Part shown: positions 18,197-28,515 of the stretch, piece by piece
How the letters are laid out: each line of letters opens with the position of its first letter
Position numbering within the stretch: the stretch's first letter is position 1
Assembly: GCA_963669415.2 (NCBI GenBank)
Contig: CAXXPS010000003.1
Span: forward strand, 992,001 to 1,056,000
Reading direction: 5' to 3'
Source of the DNA: JAWKWH01 sp963669415
GTDB taxonomy: Bacteria > Pseudomonadota > Alphaproteobacteria > Rhizobiales > Rhizobiaceae
DNA: 64,000 nucleotides
The notes under the pieces: model-generated
Told to the model about the DNA's origin: nothing
Database searches by the model: none
The model's input: only the letters and a program-made list of their open reading frames with translations
Position numbers and translations under genes: made by a program

Positions 18197-18250
18197 TCGG
18201 GTAGGCGCTTTATCTTCGCCGGAGCCGGAAGCGCTTTACCCGATCGGGTA
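18197..18250. promoter_or_regulatory. Competing inverted repeats between sgaA and the MFS gene
   Basis: TCGGGTA occurs at 18197-18203 and 18244-18250, with its inverse TACCCGA between them at 18237-18243. The first pair, extended by GCGCTT/AAGCGC, gives a long hairpin; the second pair gives the 14-bp palindrome TACCCGATCGGGTA. The two structures exclude each other. It lies after the MFS gene and about 150-200 nt before sgaA, so it could be a terminator, an operator or a leader switch. Confidence 0.4.
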
Positions 18251-18273
18251 GGTCGAGAGGCGGCGCACCATAG

Positions 18274-19452
18274 TCAACGCGACCGTTTGCCCAAGCGATG
18301 AAGTGAACCGGTAACCAGCAAAACCGCCAGCAACAGGCTGATCATAACAAAAAGCCATACCATGCCTGAATTGTTCAACAGGTCCATCGCAGACCCGGTC
18401 AAAACCGGTCCGGAAACGCCACCCAACGTATAAAGCATCGCTATTGCCGTCATCGCGGTCGCCATGGACGATTGGTTCAATGTTTTTCCCGCTTCGATGA
18501 CGGCCAATGTGTTCAAGCCTCCTGCCGCGCCTCCCACGACAAACAGGATGATCAGCATCAAAATATAGTTTTCCGGAAACAGCACGATCACAACACAACC
18601 CACACTGACGCCGATCAGGCAAAGCAGTTGCGAGTTTGAGTAACCGATTCGGTCAGCGAGCGTCCCAAGCGGCGGCTGGAGCAGTGTGCCGCCAAAGCCA
18701 AATGAGCTGACAAGCACGGCGCTGGTTGCAAGCGGATGGCCGAAATTCTCGAAATGCAAAGGAAACAAGGCAATCGACGAGCTTTCGATGAAACCGGACA
18801 CAAAGGCCGCTGCCAGCGCCACCAGTATCAACGCGCCAACCGTCATCATTTTACCGGAAGTCGGCGTGCCCTGATGATCGTCCAATGGAGGAATGCTTGT
18901 GACGATGAAGCCGAGTTGCCCGCAAACAACAAGAATGAGACAGGCCCAGATAACATTCTGAAGGTCGAGGAAAATAAACAATAGCGGACCAAGCGCGATC
19001 CCCAGCCCCATCAGCGCCTCGTGATAGCCGATCAATTTTCCCGTCGTCTCTGGCGTTGAAACACCCACCAATACCGTGTCGCAACTGACCCAACGCAGGA
19101 TCAACCCACCGCCCACCAAAACCGCCGAAACGACCAGAGCGGCCAGATGGCTGGAGACCAGCAAGATGAGAAATCCAGCAGCTGTTCCGGCGCAGGACAG
19201 CAAAAGAACCGCCGGATGCCCAAAGTGACCAATGATTCGCGGTACAAATGGCCCAACTGTAAAAACCGACAGCCATGAAACGGAAAGCAATGCGCCTATT
19301 AGGAACCCCTCATAGGCATTTTTACTCATTATTTGCGATAATAATATTGGGTAGATGCCAATCTGTATTATTTGGAATATCAAAGAAGCTGAGAGAAATG
19401 CCGGAAGGTGAAATTCGCTGCTCTTTTTGTTCTCTCCGGCGTTTAATGGCAT
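18274..19452 (-). CDS. Major facilitator superfamily transporter
   Basis: Twelve-helix inner-membrane transporter of about 392 residues. Hydrophobic segments begin at AFLSASLIFQIIQIGIYPILL and end at VWLFVMISLLLAVLLVTGSL. The central loop holds PPLDDHQG, and the second half carries GTLADRIGYSNSQLL, the usual inter-helix MFS motif. It resembles YcaD-like MFS proteins; the substrate is unknown. The start at 19452 (MPLNAGENKK) is uncertain because no good ribosome site is visible; the frame is open to 19557. Divergent from the uncharacterised plus-strand gene. Confidence 0.8.
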   Translation of the reverse strand: MPLNAGENKKSSEFHLPAFLSASLIFQIIQIGIYPILLSQIMSKNAYEGFLIGALLSVSWLSVFTVGPFVPRIIGHFGHPAVLLLSCAGTAAGFLILLVSSHLAALVVSAVLVGGGLILRWVSCDTVLVGVSTPETTGKLIGYHEALMGLGIALGPLLFIFLDLQNVIWACLILVVCGQLGFIVTSIPPLDDHQGTPTSGKMMTVGALILVALAAAFVSGFIESSSIALFPLHFENFGHPLATSAVLVSSFGFGGTLLQPPLGTLADRIGYSNSQLLCLIGVSVGCVVIVLFPENYILMLIILFVVGGAAGGLNTLAVIEAGKTLNQSSMATAMTAIAMLYTLGGVSGPVLTGSAMDLLNNSGMVWLFVMISLLLAVLLVTGSLHRLGKRSR

Positions 19453-19540
19453 ATTGGGCAATTCTATCGAGTGGCGTCGCGAATGTGATGGCAAATCGCA
19501 GTTTGTATGCAGATCATTCGCGTAGACAATAGCGTAATAG

Positions 19541-19557
19541 ATGTATGCTGAATACAT
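19541..19557. promoter_or_regulatory. Inverted repeat in the divergent promoter region
   Basis: ATGTAT and ATACAT are separated by 5 nt between the MFS gene and the uncharacterised gene starting at 19578. The position suits an operator controlling one or both; no regulator is assigned. Confidence 0.3.
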
Positions 19558-19577
19558 AGCATGAAGGGACGCTGACT

Positions 19578-20492
19578 ATGAACGTGGCACGTATCGGGCA
19601 CTCATTCGGTTCCGAGCACCCAGTGCTGCCGCCTGCATTGACAGATGCTGCTGTCGCCGAAGAGGTTCGAATCTGGATGGCGCGCAGGCTAAAATGCGTT
19701 GCCGGACGGCGTGAATTCCGGCTTGGAAGATACATGATAAGGATTGCTTGCGGGCAAACGGTACCGGCCGTCATGTCCGAGTACGTCGCCAATCTGAAGC
19801 GTGGCAAGTCTGTTGCGTGCCTGATGGTTTTCAATGAGCCGCAATTTTACGACGGGATGTCTGACGTCAGCAATACGTTTCGTTTTCTCGCCAACCAGAT
19901 GACCTTGATTTCGAAAGTGCCATGCAGGGATTTGGCAGAGGGCGCGGCGCTGACAACTTCGGTGGAACTGCGCTGTCCGGTCACCGGAAGAATGACCGTT
20001 TATGATGATTTCGAGTGTATCGCATTTTGTCCGCAATCGGCTGATGCTGAGGATGCGCTTTATGATCCGCTGATGTATGCGCCCTACCCGGCCGTCAACG
20101 TCTCTTCCGACACTTTCGGATTTTCCCGTTTTGTGGCGGACAATGCGCAGACGCTGTGGGGAAAGCCGGTCCATGAAGAGTCCGATATCGACCGCATCGG
20201 TGGATTGTTCGACATATGCGTCGATCGCTGGCACCGGATCGCGACCGGCACGATCCGTAACTTTATCTCGGTGACAGACACGTCGCGATGTCCCGTTCAC
20301 TTCACCGAGGACGAGCGCCACTGGGTTGCCGCTCACAAAGACCCGGCATTTGCCGAGCAAATCAAGGAAGCTCACAGTCATGAGTTGCCGGTGGTCTATG
20401 CCAGGCGCATCGCAGACAGATGGTTGGCCCATTTTTCGGGCGAACATGATTATCATGCAAGCGGTGTCGCCCGGGAGGGCACACCGCTGTAA
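19578..20492 (+). CDS. Uncharacterised protein of 304 residues
   Basis: No family is recognised. The protein is soluble, with no signal peptide or membrane span, and contains about ten cysteines, including the pairs RCPVTG, ECIAFCPQ and SRCPVHF. A central block (YDPLMYAPYPAVNVSSDTFGFSRFVADNA) looks like a conserved core and the second half is rich in Trp, His and Asp. It is divergent from the MFS gene and about 190 bases before a MarR regulator gene on the same strand, so it may belong to that regulon. Normal codon use argues that it is a real gene. Confidence 0.7.
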   Translation: MNVARIGHSFGSEHPVLPPALTDAAVAEEVRIWMARRLKCVAGRREFRLGRYMIRIACGQTVPAVMSEYVANLKRGKSVACLMVFNEPQFYDGMSDVSNTFRFLANQMTLISKVPCRDLAEGAALTTSVELRCPVTGRMTVYDDFECIAFCPQSADAEDALYDPLMYAPYPAVNVSSDTFGFSRFVADNAQTLWGKPVHEESDIDRIGGLFDICVDRWHRIATGTIRNFISVTDTSRCPVHFTEDERHWVAAHKDPAFAEQIKEAHSHELPVVYARRIADRWLAHFSGEHDYHASGVAREGTPL

Positions 20493-20526
20493 CTCACCAG
20501 TTTCTCGACCGTTAACTTCAAGATAC

Positions 20527-20542
20527 TTGAACACTCGTTCAA
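20527..20542 (+). promoter_or_regulatory. Dyad TTGAAC-N4-GTTCAA upstream of the MarR gene
   Basis: A perfect 6-bp inverted repeat with a 4-nt spacer lies about 140 nt before the MarR start and just after the preceding gene. The size and symmetry suit a MarR dimer, so autoregulation is a reasonable guess. Confidence 0.4.
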
Positions 20543-20679
20543 CTTGCGCTTGCGCTAATCTTTCACTAGTATTGGCGTCATGGGTTAGTCGCACTGATAA
20601 TTTGTCGTGATATCTTCACGGCAGATAATGACGCTGCAATGTAGTGCTGGAGTTGGACACTGAATTGAAGAGTTGAGCG

Positions 20680-21297
20680 ATGTCGATGTGCAAAAATATC
20701 AAGGTCGAAAACTTTGAATTCAAGATGCCGTCTGACCTGTTTGCAGGCAATGTGCTTGGTACATTTGGGCGAGCATTGACCGACAAGATCGAGCAGGCGG
20801 TATGCAAGGTCACCGGTCTCAGCCAGTCCGCTTGCTACGCAATTGTCACGGTGGGAACGGAGGCGGGTTCGTCCATCGAAACGCTGCGCCGAATGCTTTC
20901 TCTGGAACATTCATCCCTGGTCAGACTGTTGAACCGCCTGGAAGGATACGGACTGCTGGAGCGTGTTCGCGGGTCGGGGCAAGACCAGCGCGTTGTCAAG
21001 ATTTATCTGACCGACGATGGCGAACAGTGCTTCAACAAGATTCTGGATACGCGCCGAGAGGTGGTTGCTGAGGTGTTGAGTGTGCTTAGTGCCGACGAAA
21101 GGGACTTGATGGTCCGGATTATCGCCAAGATGATGCCGCGGGTTGTCGTGCCGGGAGACGATCAGCATTTTGTCTGCCGATTGTGTGACCTTGAGGTTTG
21201 TCCGCAGGAAGCCTGCCCGGTCAATCTGGCATTTCCGGAGTTCTTTGAGCTTCCGGATCAGCCATTCAAGCGCAACCAGGTTCGCGCGCAGCATTAA
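20680..21297 (+). CDS. MarR-family regulator with a C-terminal cysteine cluster
   Basis: Winged-helix DNA-binding protein of 205 residues. The MarR core spans about residues 30-145: VTVGTEAGSSIETLRRMLSLEHSSLVRLLNRLEGYGLLERVRGSGQDQRVVKIYLTDDGE covers the recognition helix and wing, including the DxR wing motif. After the MarR fold a 35-residue tail carries CRLCDLEVCPQEAC, a C-x2-C-x4-C-x4-C arrangement that could bind a metal or Fe-S cluster or act as a thiol switch. The tail is longer than in ordinary MarR proteins. It follows the uncharacterised 304-residue protein. Confidence 0.85.
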   Translation: MSMCKNIKVENFEFKMPSDLFAGNVLGTFGRALTDKIEQAVCKVTGLSQSACYAIVTVGTEAGSSIETLRRMLSLEHSSLVRLLNRLEGYGLLERVRGSGQDQRVVKIYLTDDGEQCFNKILDTRREVVAEVLSVLSADERDLMVRIIAKMMPRVVVPGDDQHFVCRLCDLEVCPQEACPVNLAFPEFFELPDQPFKRNQVRAQH

Positions 21298-21419
21298 AGC
21301 TGTTCCCAATCAGACGCTTTCTTTTGAATGTAAGGCGCATCAATCCGTTGTAAACGCAGCCAAACCGCCAAGTTTTTTGGTGGTATCGATCGGACTATCG
21401 CGTGACTGGATATGTTCGG

Positions 21420-21740
21420 TCAGTTCATGCGGTCAATTGGATCGATATTACGACGGATAACGCTCAGGCAACGCGACGCAAGCTGGCTTTTCTCCATACG
21501 GCCCTCGATCATTTCGATCGAAAACTGGAGAAGGATCGCCCGCTCCCGCTCTGTGGCGGGCTCGTAATCGACAATACAGTTGAAAATCGTATCAATTTGC
21601 CGGTCAAGCACCTTGATGACGTCTTCTGAGGTGCCCTTCTCGATTTCCTTGAAAATGACGTCGTCAAGCGATTTGTAAGTCGAGATAATCGACTCCAAAT
21701 ACTTCTCGTTATCGACTACAGAGCTGTTCTGTACGGCCAT
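21420..21740 (-). CDS. Hypothetical protein of 106 residues
   Basis: Small, acidic, mostly helical soluble protein with no recognised domain. The region around YLESIISTYKSLDDVIFKEIEKG looks amphipathic. It lies alone on the minus strand between the MarR gene and the polysaccharide genes, with AT-rich sequence upstream suitable for a promoter. Its codon pattern looks like coding sequence, but function cannot be inferred. Confidence 0.55.
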   Translation of the reverse strand: MAVQNSSVVDNEKYLESIISTYKSLDDVIFKEIEKGTSEDVIKVLDRQIDTIFNCIVDYEPATERERAILLQFSIEMIEGRMEKSQLASRCLSVIRRNIDPIDRMN

Positions 21741-21998
21741 GTCTAAAGTCTTTATTCCGATTCAGGCCTAAAACTGCATGACAAATAACCAGAATTCAAG
21801 AATTACTAATATGTATGTATGGTACATATATTTGTTTAATCTGTATCGACCCACCGAGATACAGTAATTAACTTGCTGAACCGAGTGCTCGTCCCCTGGC
21901 GGAATCGTCCAGAACAGGCCCGCAAAATGCCAGCCTGCGCCATCAAGCCTTTCTTAGTGGATTTCCAATAGCTTTGTCTCGGAACAGTGGACGAGACC

Positions 21999-23542
21999 AT
22001 GAACAAGTTCGATCCGGAACAGCGCTTTTCAGGCACGGCAGTTCGAAACTTCGATGATGGGCAGGATCCATCCACATCGGAGGCCGATCCGGAAGACCTG
22101 AATTCCATCGCTGGTCAGGTCGCTGCCCAATACCGGCGTGAAACCCTGTCACCCGCCATGTTTGGCGGTGTGTTCCGGCTGATGGAATTTTCTCTTATTC
22201 TGGTTGCAGGTCTGTTGGTTTACGCTGCCTATGTCGGCTTCAACACCCACATGGTCTGGCATTATCCGGTTGTTGTCTTCAGCGGAGCGCTGGCAACTGT
22301 GATTTTGTTGGAGTTTGGCGGCAATTACCGCATGAGTGTTTTGCGCGAGCCGACAATGCGTATGGGCAGAATTCTGCTTTCATGGTGTGCGGTATTCGGA
22401 ATGATTGCGCTTGCCGGTTTCCTTGTGAAGATTTCCTCGGAATTTTCCCGCGTCTGGTTCGCCGGCTGGTTTGCTAGCGGATTGTTCTCCATTGCATTGC
22501 TCCGCCTGATCATGTCGCGCCAAATCCGCCGCTGGGCCCGCAACGGAACGATGGAAAGACGCGCGGTAATCGTCGGCGGCGGCGAAGTGGCTGAAAGACT
22601 GATTCGCGCAGTGGAACGTCAGCCGAGCAACGACATCCGGATTTGTGGTATTTTCGACGATCGCGACGACGTCCGCTCACCGCCTATCGTGGCCGGTTAT
22701 CCGAAACTGGGAACAATTCGCGAGTTGATCAAATTCGCCCGTGTCGCGAGAATCGACATGCTCATCGTTTCGCTGCCCCTGACGGCGGAGGAACGGGTAT
22801 TGACGTTGCTGAAGAAGCTCTGGGTGTTGCCGGTAGACCTTCGCCTGTCAGCGCATGCAAACCAGTTGCAGTTTCACAAACGGTCTTACTCCTTCATCGG
22901 CTCCGTGCCGATGCTGGACATTTTCGACAAGCCCATCAGTAATTGGGATTCCGTTGCCAAGCGCATATTCGACATCGTGTTTTCCATTGCGGGTATCGTA
23001 CTCCTCTCGCCGGTGATGCTCATCACCGCAATCGCAATCAAGCTGGAAAGCAAAGGGCCGGTAATCTTTCGACAGAAACGCCACGGCTTCAACAACGAGA
23101 TCGTCGATGTGTACAAGTTTCGGTCCATGTATACCGAGATGTGCGATCCCAGTGCTCGAAATGCGGTCACGAAAGATGATCCTCGTGTGACCAGAGTGGG
23201 TCGCTTCATTCGCAAAACTTCGATCGACGAACTGCCGCAATTCTTCAACGCTTTGAAAGGCGACTTGTCTCTCGTCGGTCCGCGGCCTCACGCCGTCACC
23301 GCCCAATCCCACAATCGCCTCTATCACGAAGTGGTTGACGGTTATTTCGCCCGCCACCGCGTCAAACCAGGCGTGACCGGCTGGGCCCAGATCAACGGGT
23401 GGCGCGGAGAAATCGACAGCGACGACAAGATCAAGATGCGAACTGAATGCGACCTCTATTACATCGAGAACTGGTCGTTGTGGTTCGATCTCAAAATCGC
23501 CCTTCTTACGCCGATCAGGCTGATGAACACGGAAAATGCATA

Positions 23543-23546
<4 letters not shown>
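21999..23546 (+). CDS. Undecaprenyl-phosphate glucose-1-phosphate transferase (WcaJ/ExoY family)
   Basis: Polyisoprenyl-phosphate hexose-1-phosphate transferase of about 515 residues that starts lipid-linked exopolysaccharide or O-antigen synthesis. Four N-terminal membrane helices (about residues 50-175), a central Rossmann-like CoA-binding domain (RAVIVGGGEVAERLIRAVE), one further membrane segment (IFDIVFSIAGIVLLSPVMLITAIAIKLE) and the catalytic bacterial sugar transferase domain (GPVIFRQKRHG, KFRSMY, FIRKTSIDELPQFFNALKGDLSLVGPRP) are in the usual order. The ATG at 21999 is chosen; a GTG four codons upstream is possible. Its TGA overlaps the start of the next gene. Confidence 0.9.
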
Positions 23547-24928
<1,382 letters not shown>

Positions 24929-25071
24929 ATACTTAGCAATTTGCAATAATCCTATTTCTCAGGTCAGGGTAACATTTAGGGTAACCGGCAAACCCATGGT
25001 GTTCACCTGATTGTAACTCGTTGGTTGCAGCGCACCGCTAGAACGATGTCGAATAGCACCACCGCTCAGCG

Positions 25072-25178
25072 GACTTTTGAGACCTTCGCCGGGACGGCAG
25101 CTTTTAACTGAGTGGACGGGAAGCCGGTTTTTGCTGCTTTTCGATTCAATGTCCGATAAGGGGCCGGGAGCAGACCGT
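25072..25178 (-). repeat. Dispersed 105-bp repeat, copy 1 (inverse of copy 2)
   Basis: Read on the minus strand this segment matches 54543-54650 on the plus strand with only a handful of mismatches over about 105 bases (shared core includes GCAGCAAAAACCGGCTTCCC). A short conserved reading frame across both copies gives the peptide KSSKNRLPV, a variable residue, then SVKSCRPGEGLK; it has no start signal, so it may be a remnant rather than a gene. Confidence 0.8.
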
Positions 25179-25503
25179 CTGCATTTGGGTACCAATTAGG
25201 CAAAGCGGTCATTGGCCCGTGTTGAGCGCATTGTTGTTTCCGACGCATAGCGGACATTCAATATCTCGGGCGATCTTACATCCCATCAATCGAAAAATGG
25301 GCCTTTGTAAACTCGGTTTCCCTGAACTTATGCGAACGACGGCTCAGCTGACAAAGCTGCCGTTTGGTGTTCACAAATCATTGTTCGATTAGGGGGTGTT
25401 TGCAGGCATTCGATACGGATTCGAAAAGATCTGAACAAGTTCTCCAACAGCATCAACTGGCATCCTCATCACATGTATGATATCTAAAATTCTGTTTAGT
25501 TTT

Positions 25504-25515
25504 AGACTTATGTCT
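25504..25515 (+). promoter_or_regulatory. Candidate GntR/FadR operator AGAC-N4-GTCT
   Basis: A dyad AGACTTATGTCT, with partly symmetric A/T flanks, lies 15 nt before the regulator start in an AT-rich stretch that probably holds the promoter. Short dyads of this kind are typical FadR-subfamily sites; autoregulation is inferred. Confidence 0.4.
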
Positions 25516-25529
25516 GAATTTGGAACGAG

Positions 25530-26270
25530 ATGGATCCAATGCAATCTGACTCCCAATTGATCGAGGATGGTGATCGCATCGTTCGCCGCAAGCTATCCGA
25601 TCAGGTCTTTGAGAAGCTTCGCAGGATGATTGCTTCGGGTGAATTGACGCCAGGTGATCCTATGCCGTCCGAGCGCGACTTGATGAAGCGTTTTGGCGTG
25701 GGCCGACCGGCAGTTCGTGAAGCTCTGCAGTCGATGCACACTCTTGGCTTGATCACCATTACACACGGTGAAAGAAGCCGTGTTAATGCGTTGAATGCCG
25801 GTGTGGCGTTCCGGCAAATTGATGAGATCGCGCGACTGTTGCTGTCGACAGAACCGGAAAACCTTGACCATCTGAAGGAAGCGAGACGGATGCTTGAACT
25901 GGGCATTGTGAGTATTGCCGCTACCAAAAGCAATGTCGAGGACGTCAGGGATCTTCGAAAACTGATTGAGTTGCAGCGGTTAGAACAACGAAATCCGGAA
26001 GCCTTCGTTCAGGCAGATATCGCATTTCATAATCGAATTGCAAAAACAACAAGCAATCCGCTCGTCGCAGCCGTCAGCGAGGCGATGCTCAAATGGCTGT
26101 TTCAGTATCACACCTCCCTTTTGCGCTGGTCCGGCCGCGAAGAAACTACCCTTTCCGAACACGAAAAGATCGTCGATTTGATCGAGGCGCGGGATGTCGA
26201 AGGTTCGGTCAAGATGATGCAGGAGCACCTGGATCGATCTGACGTCCTTTACAAGCACCGCCGGTCTTGA
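25530..26270 (+). CDS. FadR/NanR-type GntR regulator
   Basis: Transcription factor of 246 residues. The N-terminal GntR winged helix (LSDQVFEKLRRMIASGELTPGDPMPSERDLMKRFGVGRPAVREALQ) is followed by a C-terminal FCD effector-binding domain with AFHNRIAKTTSNPL and SEHEKIVDLIEARD, which supply the metal-binding histidines of the FCD class. FCD regulators sense sugar acids and other carboxylates, matching the apionate-type operon that starts 300 bases downstream on the same strand. It is the likely local repressor. Confidence 0.9.
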   Translation: MDPMQSDSQLIEDGDRIVRRKLSDQVFEKLRRMIASGELTPGDPMPSERDLMKRFGVGRPAVREALQSMHTLGLITITHGERSRVNALNAGVAFRQIDEIARLLLSTEPENLDHLKEARRMLELGIVSIAATKSNVEDVRDLRKLIELQRLEQRNPEAFVQADIAFHNRIAKTTSNPLVAAVSEAMLKWLFQYHTSLLRWSGREETTLSEHEKIVDLIEARDVEGSVKMMQEHLDRSDVLYKHRRS

Positions 26271-26533
26271 TCGCGTTTGGGATGGATTAGTCTAGGTCAT
26301 CGACGCCTGGGTGTGTCGAACACTGCAGCTTTCAAGCCGGTAGCAATAAATTTCTAATGGTGCAGTACGGACAAATTGCATGCAGGTCACATCGACATTG
26401 CATCGGCTTTCACAACTTGCCGTCATCAGGAAGCGTCACCGCCGCAAAATAGACGTTTGACCAGCCTCTGCGAATTGGTTCCAGTCCCGCTTGGACATGG
26501 ATAAAGCGTTGCAGCCTCAGACCGTGGATATGT

Positions 26534-26559
26534 TGACCGTCATTATTAACTGGTATAAT
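26534..26559 (+). promoter_or_regulatory. Sigma70-like promoter candidate before the lactonase gene
   Basis: TTGACC and TATAAT with a 15-nt spacer lie directly before the first catabolic gene. The spacing is short of the usual 17 and the -10 box is only about 15 nt before the annotated ATG, so either the start codon is further downstream or the message has a very short leader. Confidence 0.35.
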
Positions 26560-26568
26560 GAGTAGGCC

Positions 26569-28515
26569 ATGGAGGAGTCTTTCAGGCAAGAAGAGTCTGC
26601 CGGATTGGTGAGTCTTTTCGGCTCGCAAGAGCGAGTTTCGCCAGCGCGAAATGTCAAATTGGGAGCATTGACCTTTCAGCTGACGCATGATGCGCTGCGT
26701 CAAATATGTTGGCATGGCGTTGAATTGGTTCGAGCCGTTACATGGCCAATTCGGGACCCAAACTGGGTGACGCTCATTCCGAAAATCCACGATGAGGCCT
26801 TCGAGCAAGTAGATGGCGGTATCGATTACTCGCTCACATTTTCAGTGGCGGATGGCAAACTGGTCTGTCGGCTGTCCGTTACTGCAGGTCAGGACGGGCA
26901 CCTAAGTCTTCAGCTCGAAATGGAGGCAATCGAAACATTCAGCACAAACCGGGCGGGATTCACGGTACTTCATCCAATCGCTGGCGTTGCCGGAACACAG
27001 GTGACGGTCGCTCATTCCGATGGCTCGAAAGAGCAAGCCGCGTTTCCTGAATTGATCTCGCCCGGCCAGCCGATCTTTGACATTATCGGCTTGCGCCATA
27101 CCGTCCAGAATGCACACGCTGACATCAGGTTTGAAGGTGAAGTTTTCGAAATGGAGGACCAGCGCAATTGGTCAGATGCCTCTTTCAAGACCTACTGCGT
27201 CCCATTGGCCTTACCGTTTACCTATGAAATCATCCCTGGTGAAAAACGCAGCCAGACGATCCACATAGCCCTGTACGGCGAAACCACAGCCGATCCAAGC
27301 ATAGGTGCCGAAGTCCTGACCGTCGAACCCACCGGCATGCGGATCCCGGAAATCGGTCTTGCATTAGAACCAGGCTGGCTCGGACCGGAGAATTCGCGCG
27401 ATCTTATCTCCGAGATAGGCGCCGGCTATCTGTCCATGCGGACATCCACGAGCTCCGACAAGCAGTTTTTATCAGATGTTGCCAGGATTTGTTCAAATTC
27501 AGGCGCACAGCTTGATGTCGAAGTTGTCATTCCCGATGACACTGATCCACTTACCGGCCTGACATCCCTTGCGAAGGATTTTTCTGAGTTCGACCTCCGG
27601 CCAGAGCGTGTCTTGGCACTTCGGCAATGCTATCTGGCAAGCTATCAGCCGAGCGGGCCTTGGCCCAAAGGTCCAACCCCCTCAGCTGTGGCCAACGCTG
27701 TCCGCGCTGTATTTCCCAACTGCCGTGTTGGCGGCGGCATGCTGACAAATTTTACCGAGTTGAATCGGTGCCGACCGGATCCGGAAAATTGCGATTTCAT
27801 CAGCCATGGCAATACCGCAATTGTGCACGCCGCTGATGACTTATCGGTCCGCGAAACGCTCGAAGCTTTGCCTCAGATCATGAAGAGTGCTCAGACAATC
27901 GGGTCCAGTAAGCCTTATCGCCTTGGCCTCATGTCCGTGGGAATGCGCTCCAACCCTTACGGTGCGGATGTCGCTACGAATCCAGCTCAAGTTCGCCAGC
28001 CGATGGCCAGAGAAGATCCTCGTCAGCGGGGGCTGTTTGGCGCCGCTTATGCGGTGGGTGTTTTGGCTGCCGCGGCAGATTGCGGTGTCGAAGCCTTGTG
28101 CCCCGCTGCTCCGTTTGGCCCGATGGGAGCTATCTACGAACGGCAAACCCACGCTCAGCCCTATTTCGATGAGACATCAGGCGCCGCTGTCTACCCAATC
28201 TTTCATGTGATCAAGGCGGCTGCCCGTCTAGCCGGTAAAGAGCATCTGACATTAGCGAACTTGCCTCTTGGGCTGCATGGATTTGGAGCTCGAATGGCAG
28301 ATGCGGATCACGTCATCCTCGCAAATGTCTCGCCAGAAATGGTTCCAATCGACCTCAAGCGTTCTGGCACCTGCCACTTGTTGGATCGGTCGACATTTGA
28401 GCATGCAACGATGGATAGCGCATGGCTTGGCCAATTAGGCAATGCGACCGACGGCAAACTGAAACTCGATCCCTACGCTGTCGCGTTCATTGAAATGCCC
28501 GGCGGAGCGCAATAA
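26569..28515 (+). CDS. apnL: D-apionate lactonase-like protein
   Basis: Large cytoplasmic protein of up to 648 residues without signal peptide. An N-terminal beta-rich region (ICWHGVELVRAV, NRAGFTVLHPIAG, FEMEDQRNWSDASFKTYCVPL) precedes a TIM-barrel-like half with HGNTAIVHAADD and a C-terminal beta segment. The pattern fits the ApnL family, which hydrolyses D-apionolactone to D-apionate. Its place at the head of the RuBisCO-like, DUF1537 and apnO-type genes supports this. The ATG at 26569 lacks a clear ribosome site; GTG at codon 14 is an alternative. Its TAA overlaps the next ATG by one base. Confidence 0.75.
   Translation: MEESFRQEESAGLVSLFGSQERVSPARNVKLGALTFQLTHDALRQICWHGVELVRAVTWPIRDPNWVTLIPKIHDEAFEQVDGGIDYSLTFSVADGKLVCRLSVTAGQDGHLSLQLEMEAIETFSTNRAGFTVLHPIAGVAGTQVTVAHSDGSKEQAAFPELISPGQPIFDIIGLRHTVQNAHADIRFEGEVFEMEDQRNWSDASFKTYCVPLALPFTYEIIPGEKRSQTIHIALYGETTADPSIGAEVLTVEPTGMRIPEIGLALEPGWLGPENSRDLISEIGAGYLSMRTSTSSDKQFLSDVARICSNSGAQLDVEVVIPDDTDPLTGLTSLAKDFSEFDLRPERVLALRQCYLASYQPSGPWPKGPTPSAVANAVRAVFPNCRVGGGMLTNFTELNRCRPDPENCDFISHGNTAIVHAADDLSVRETLEALPQIMKSAQTIGSSKPYRLGLMSVGMRSNPYGADVATNPAQVRQPMAREDPRQRGLFGAAYAVGVLAAAADCGVEALCPAAPFGPMGAIYERQTHAQPYFDETSGAAVYPIFHVIKAAARLAGKEHLTLANLPLGLHGFGARMADADHVILANVSPEMVPIDLKRSGTCHLLDRSTFEHATMDSAWLGQLGNATDGKLKLDPYAVAFIEMPGGAQ

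Larger units (their letters stand above)
24929..25529. other. Island left end without genes, holding a dispersed repeat
   Basis: Six hundred bases between the tRNA and the regulator gene. They contain one copy of a roughly 105-bp dispersed repeat (25072-25178) and fragments related to other intergenic repeats (an AAAGCGG-type motif near 25202). Short open frames here are not supported by ribosome sites or families. Confidence 0.6.
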
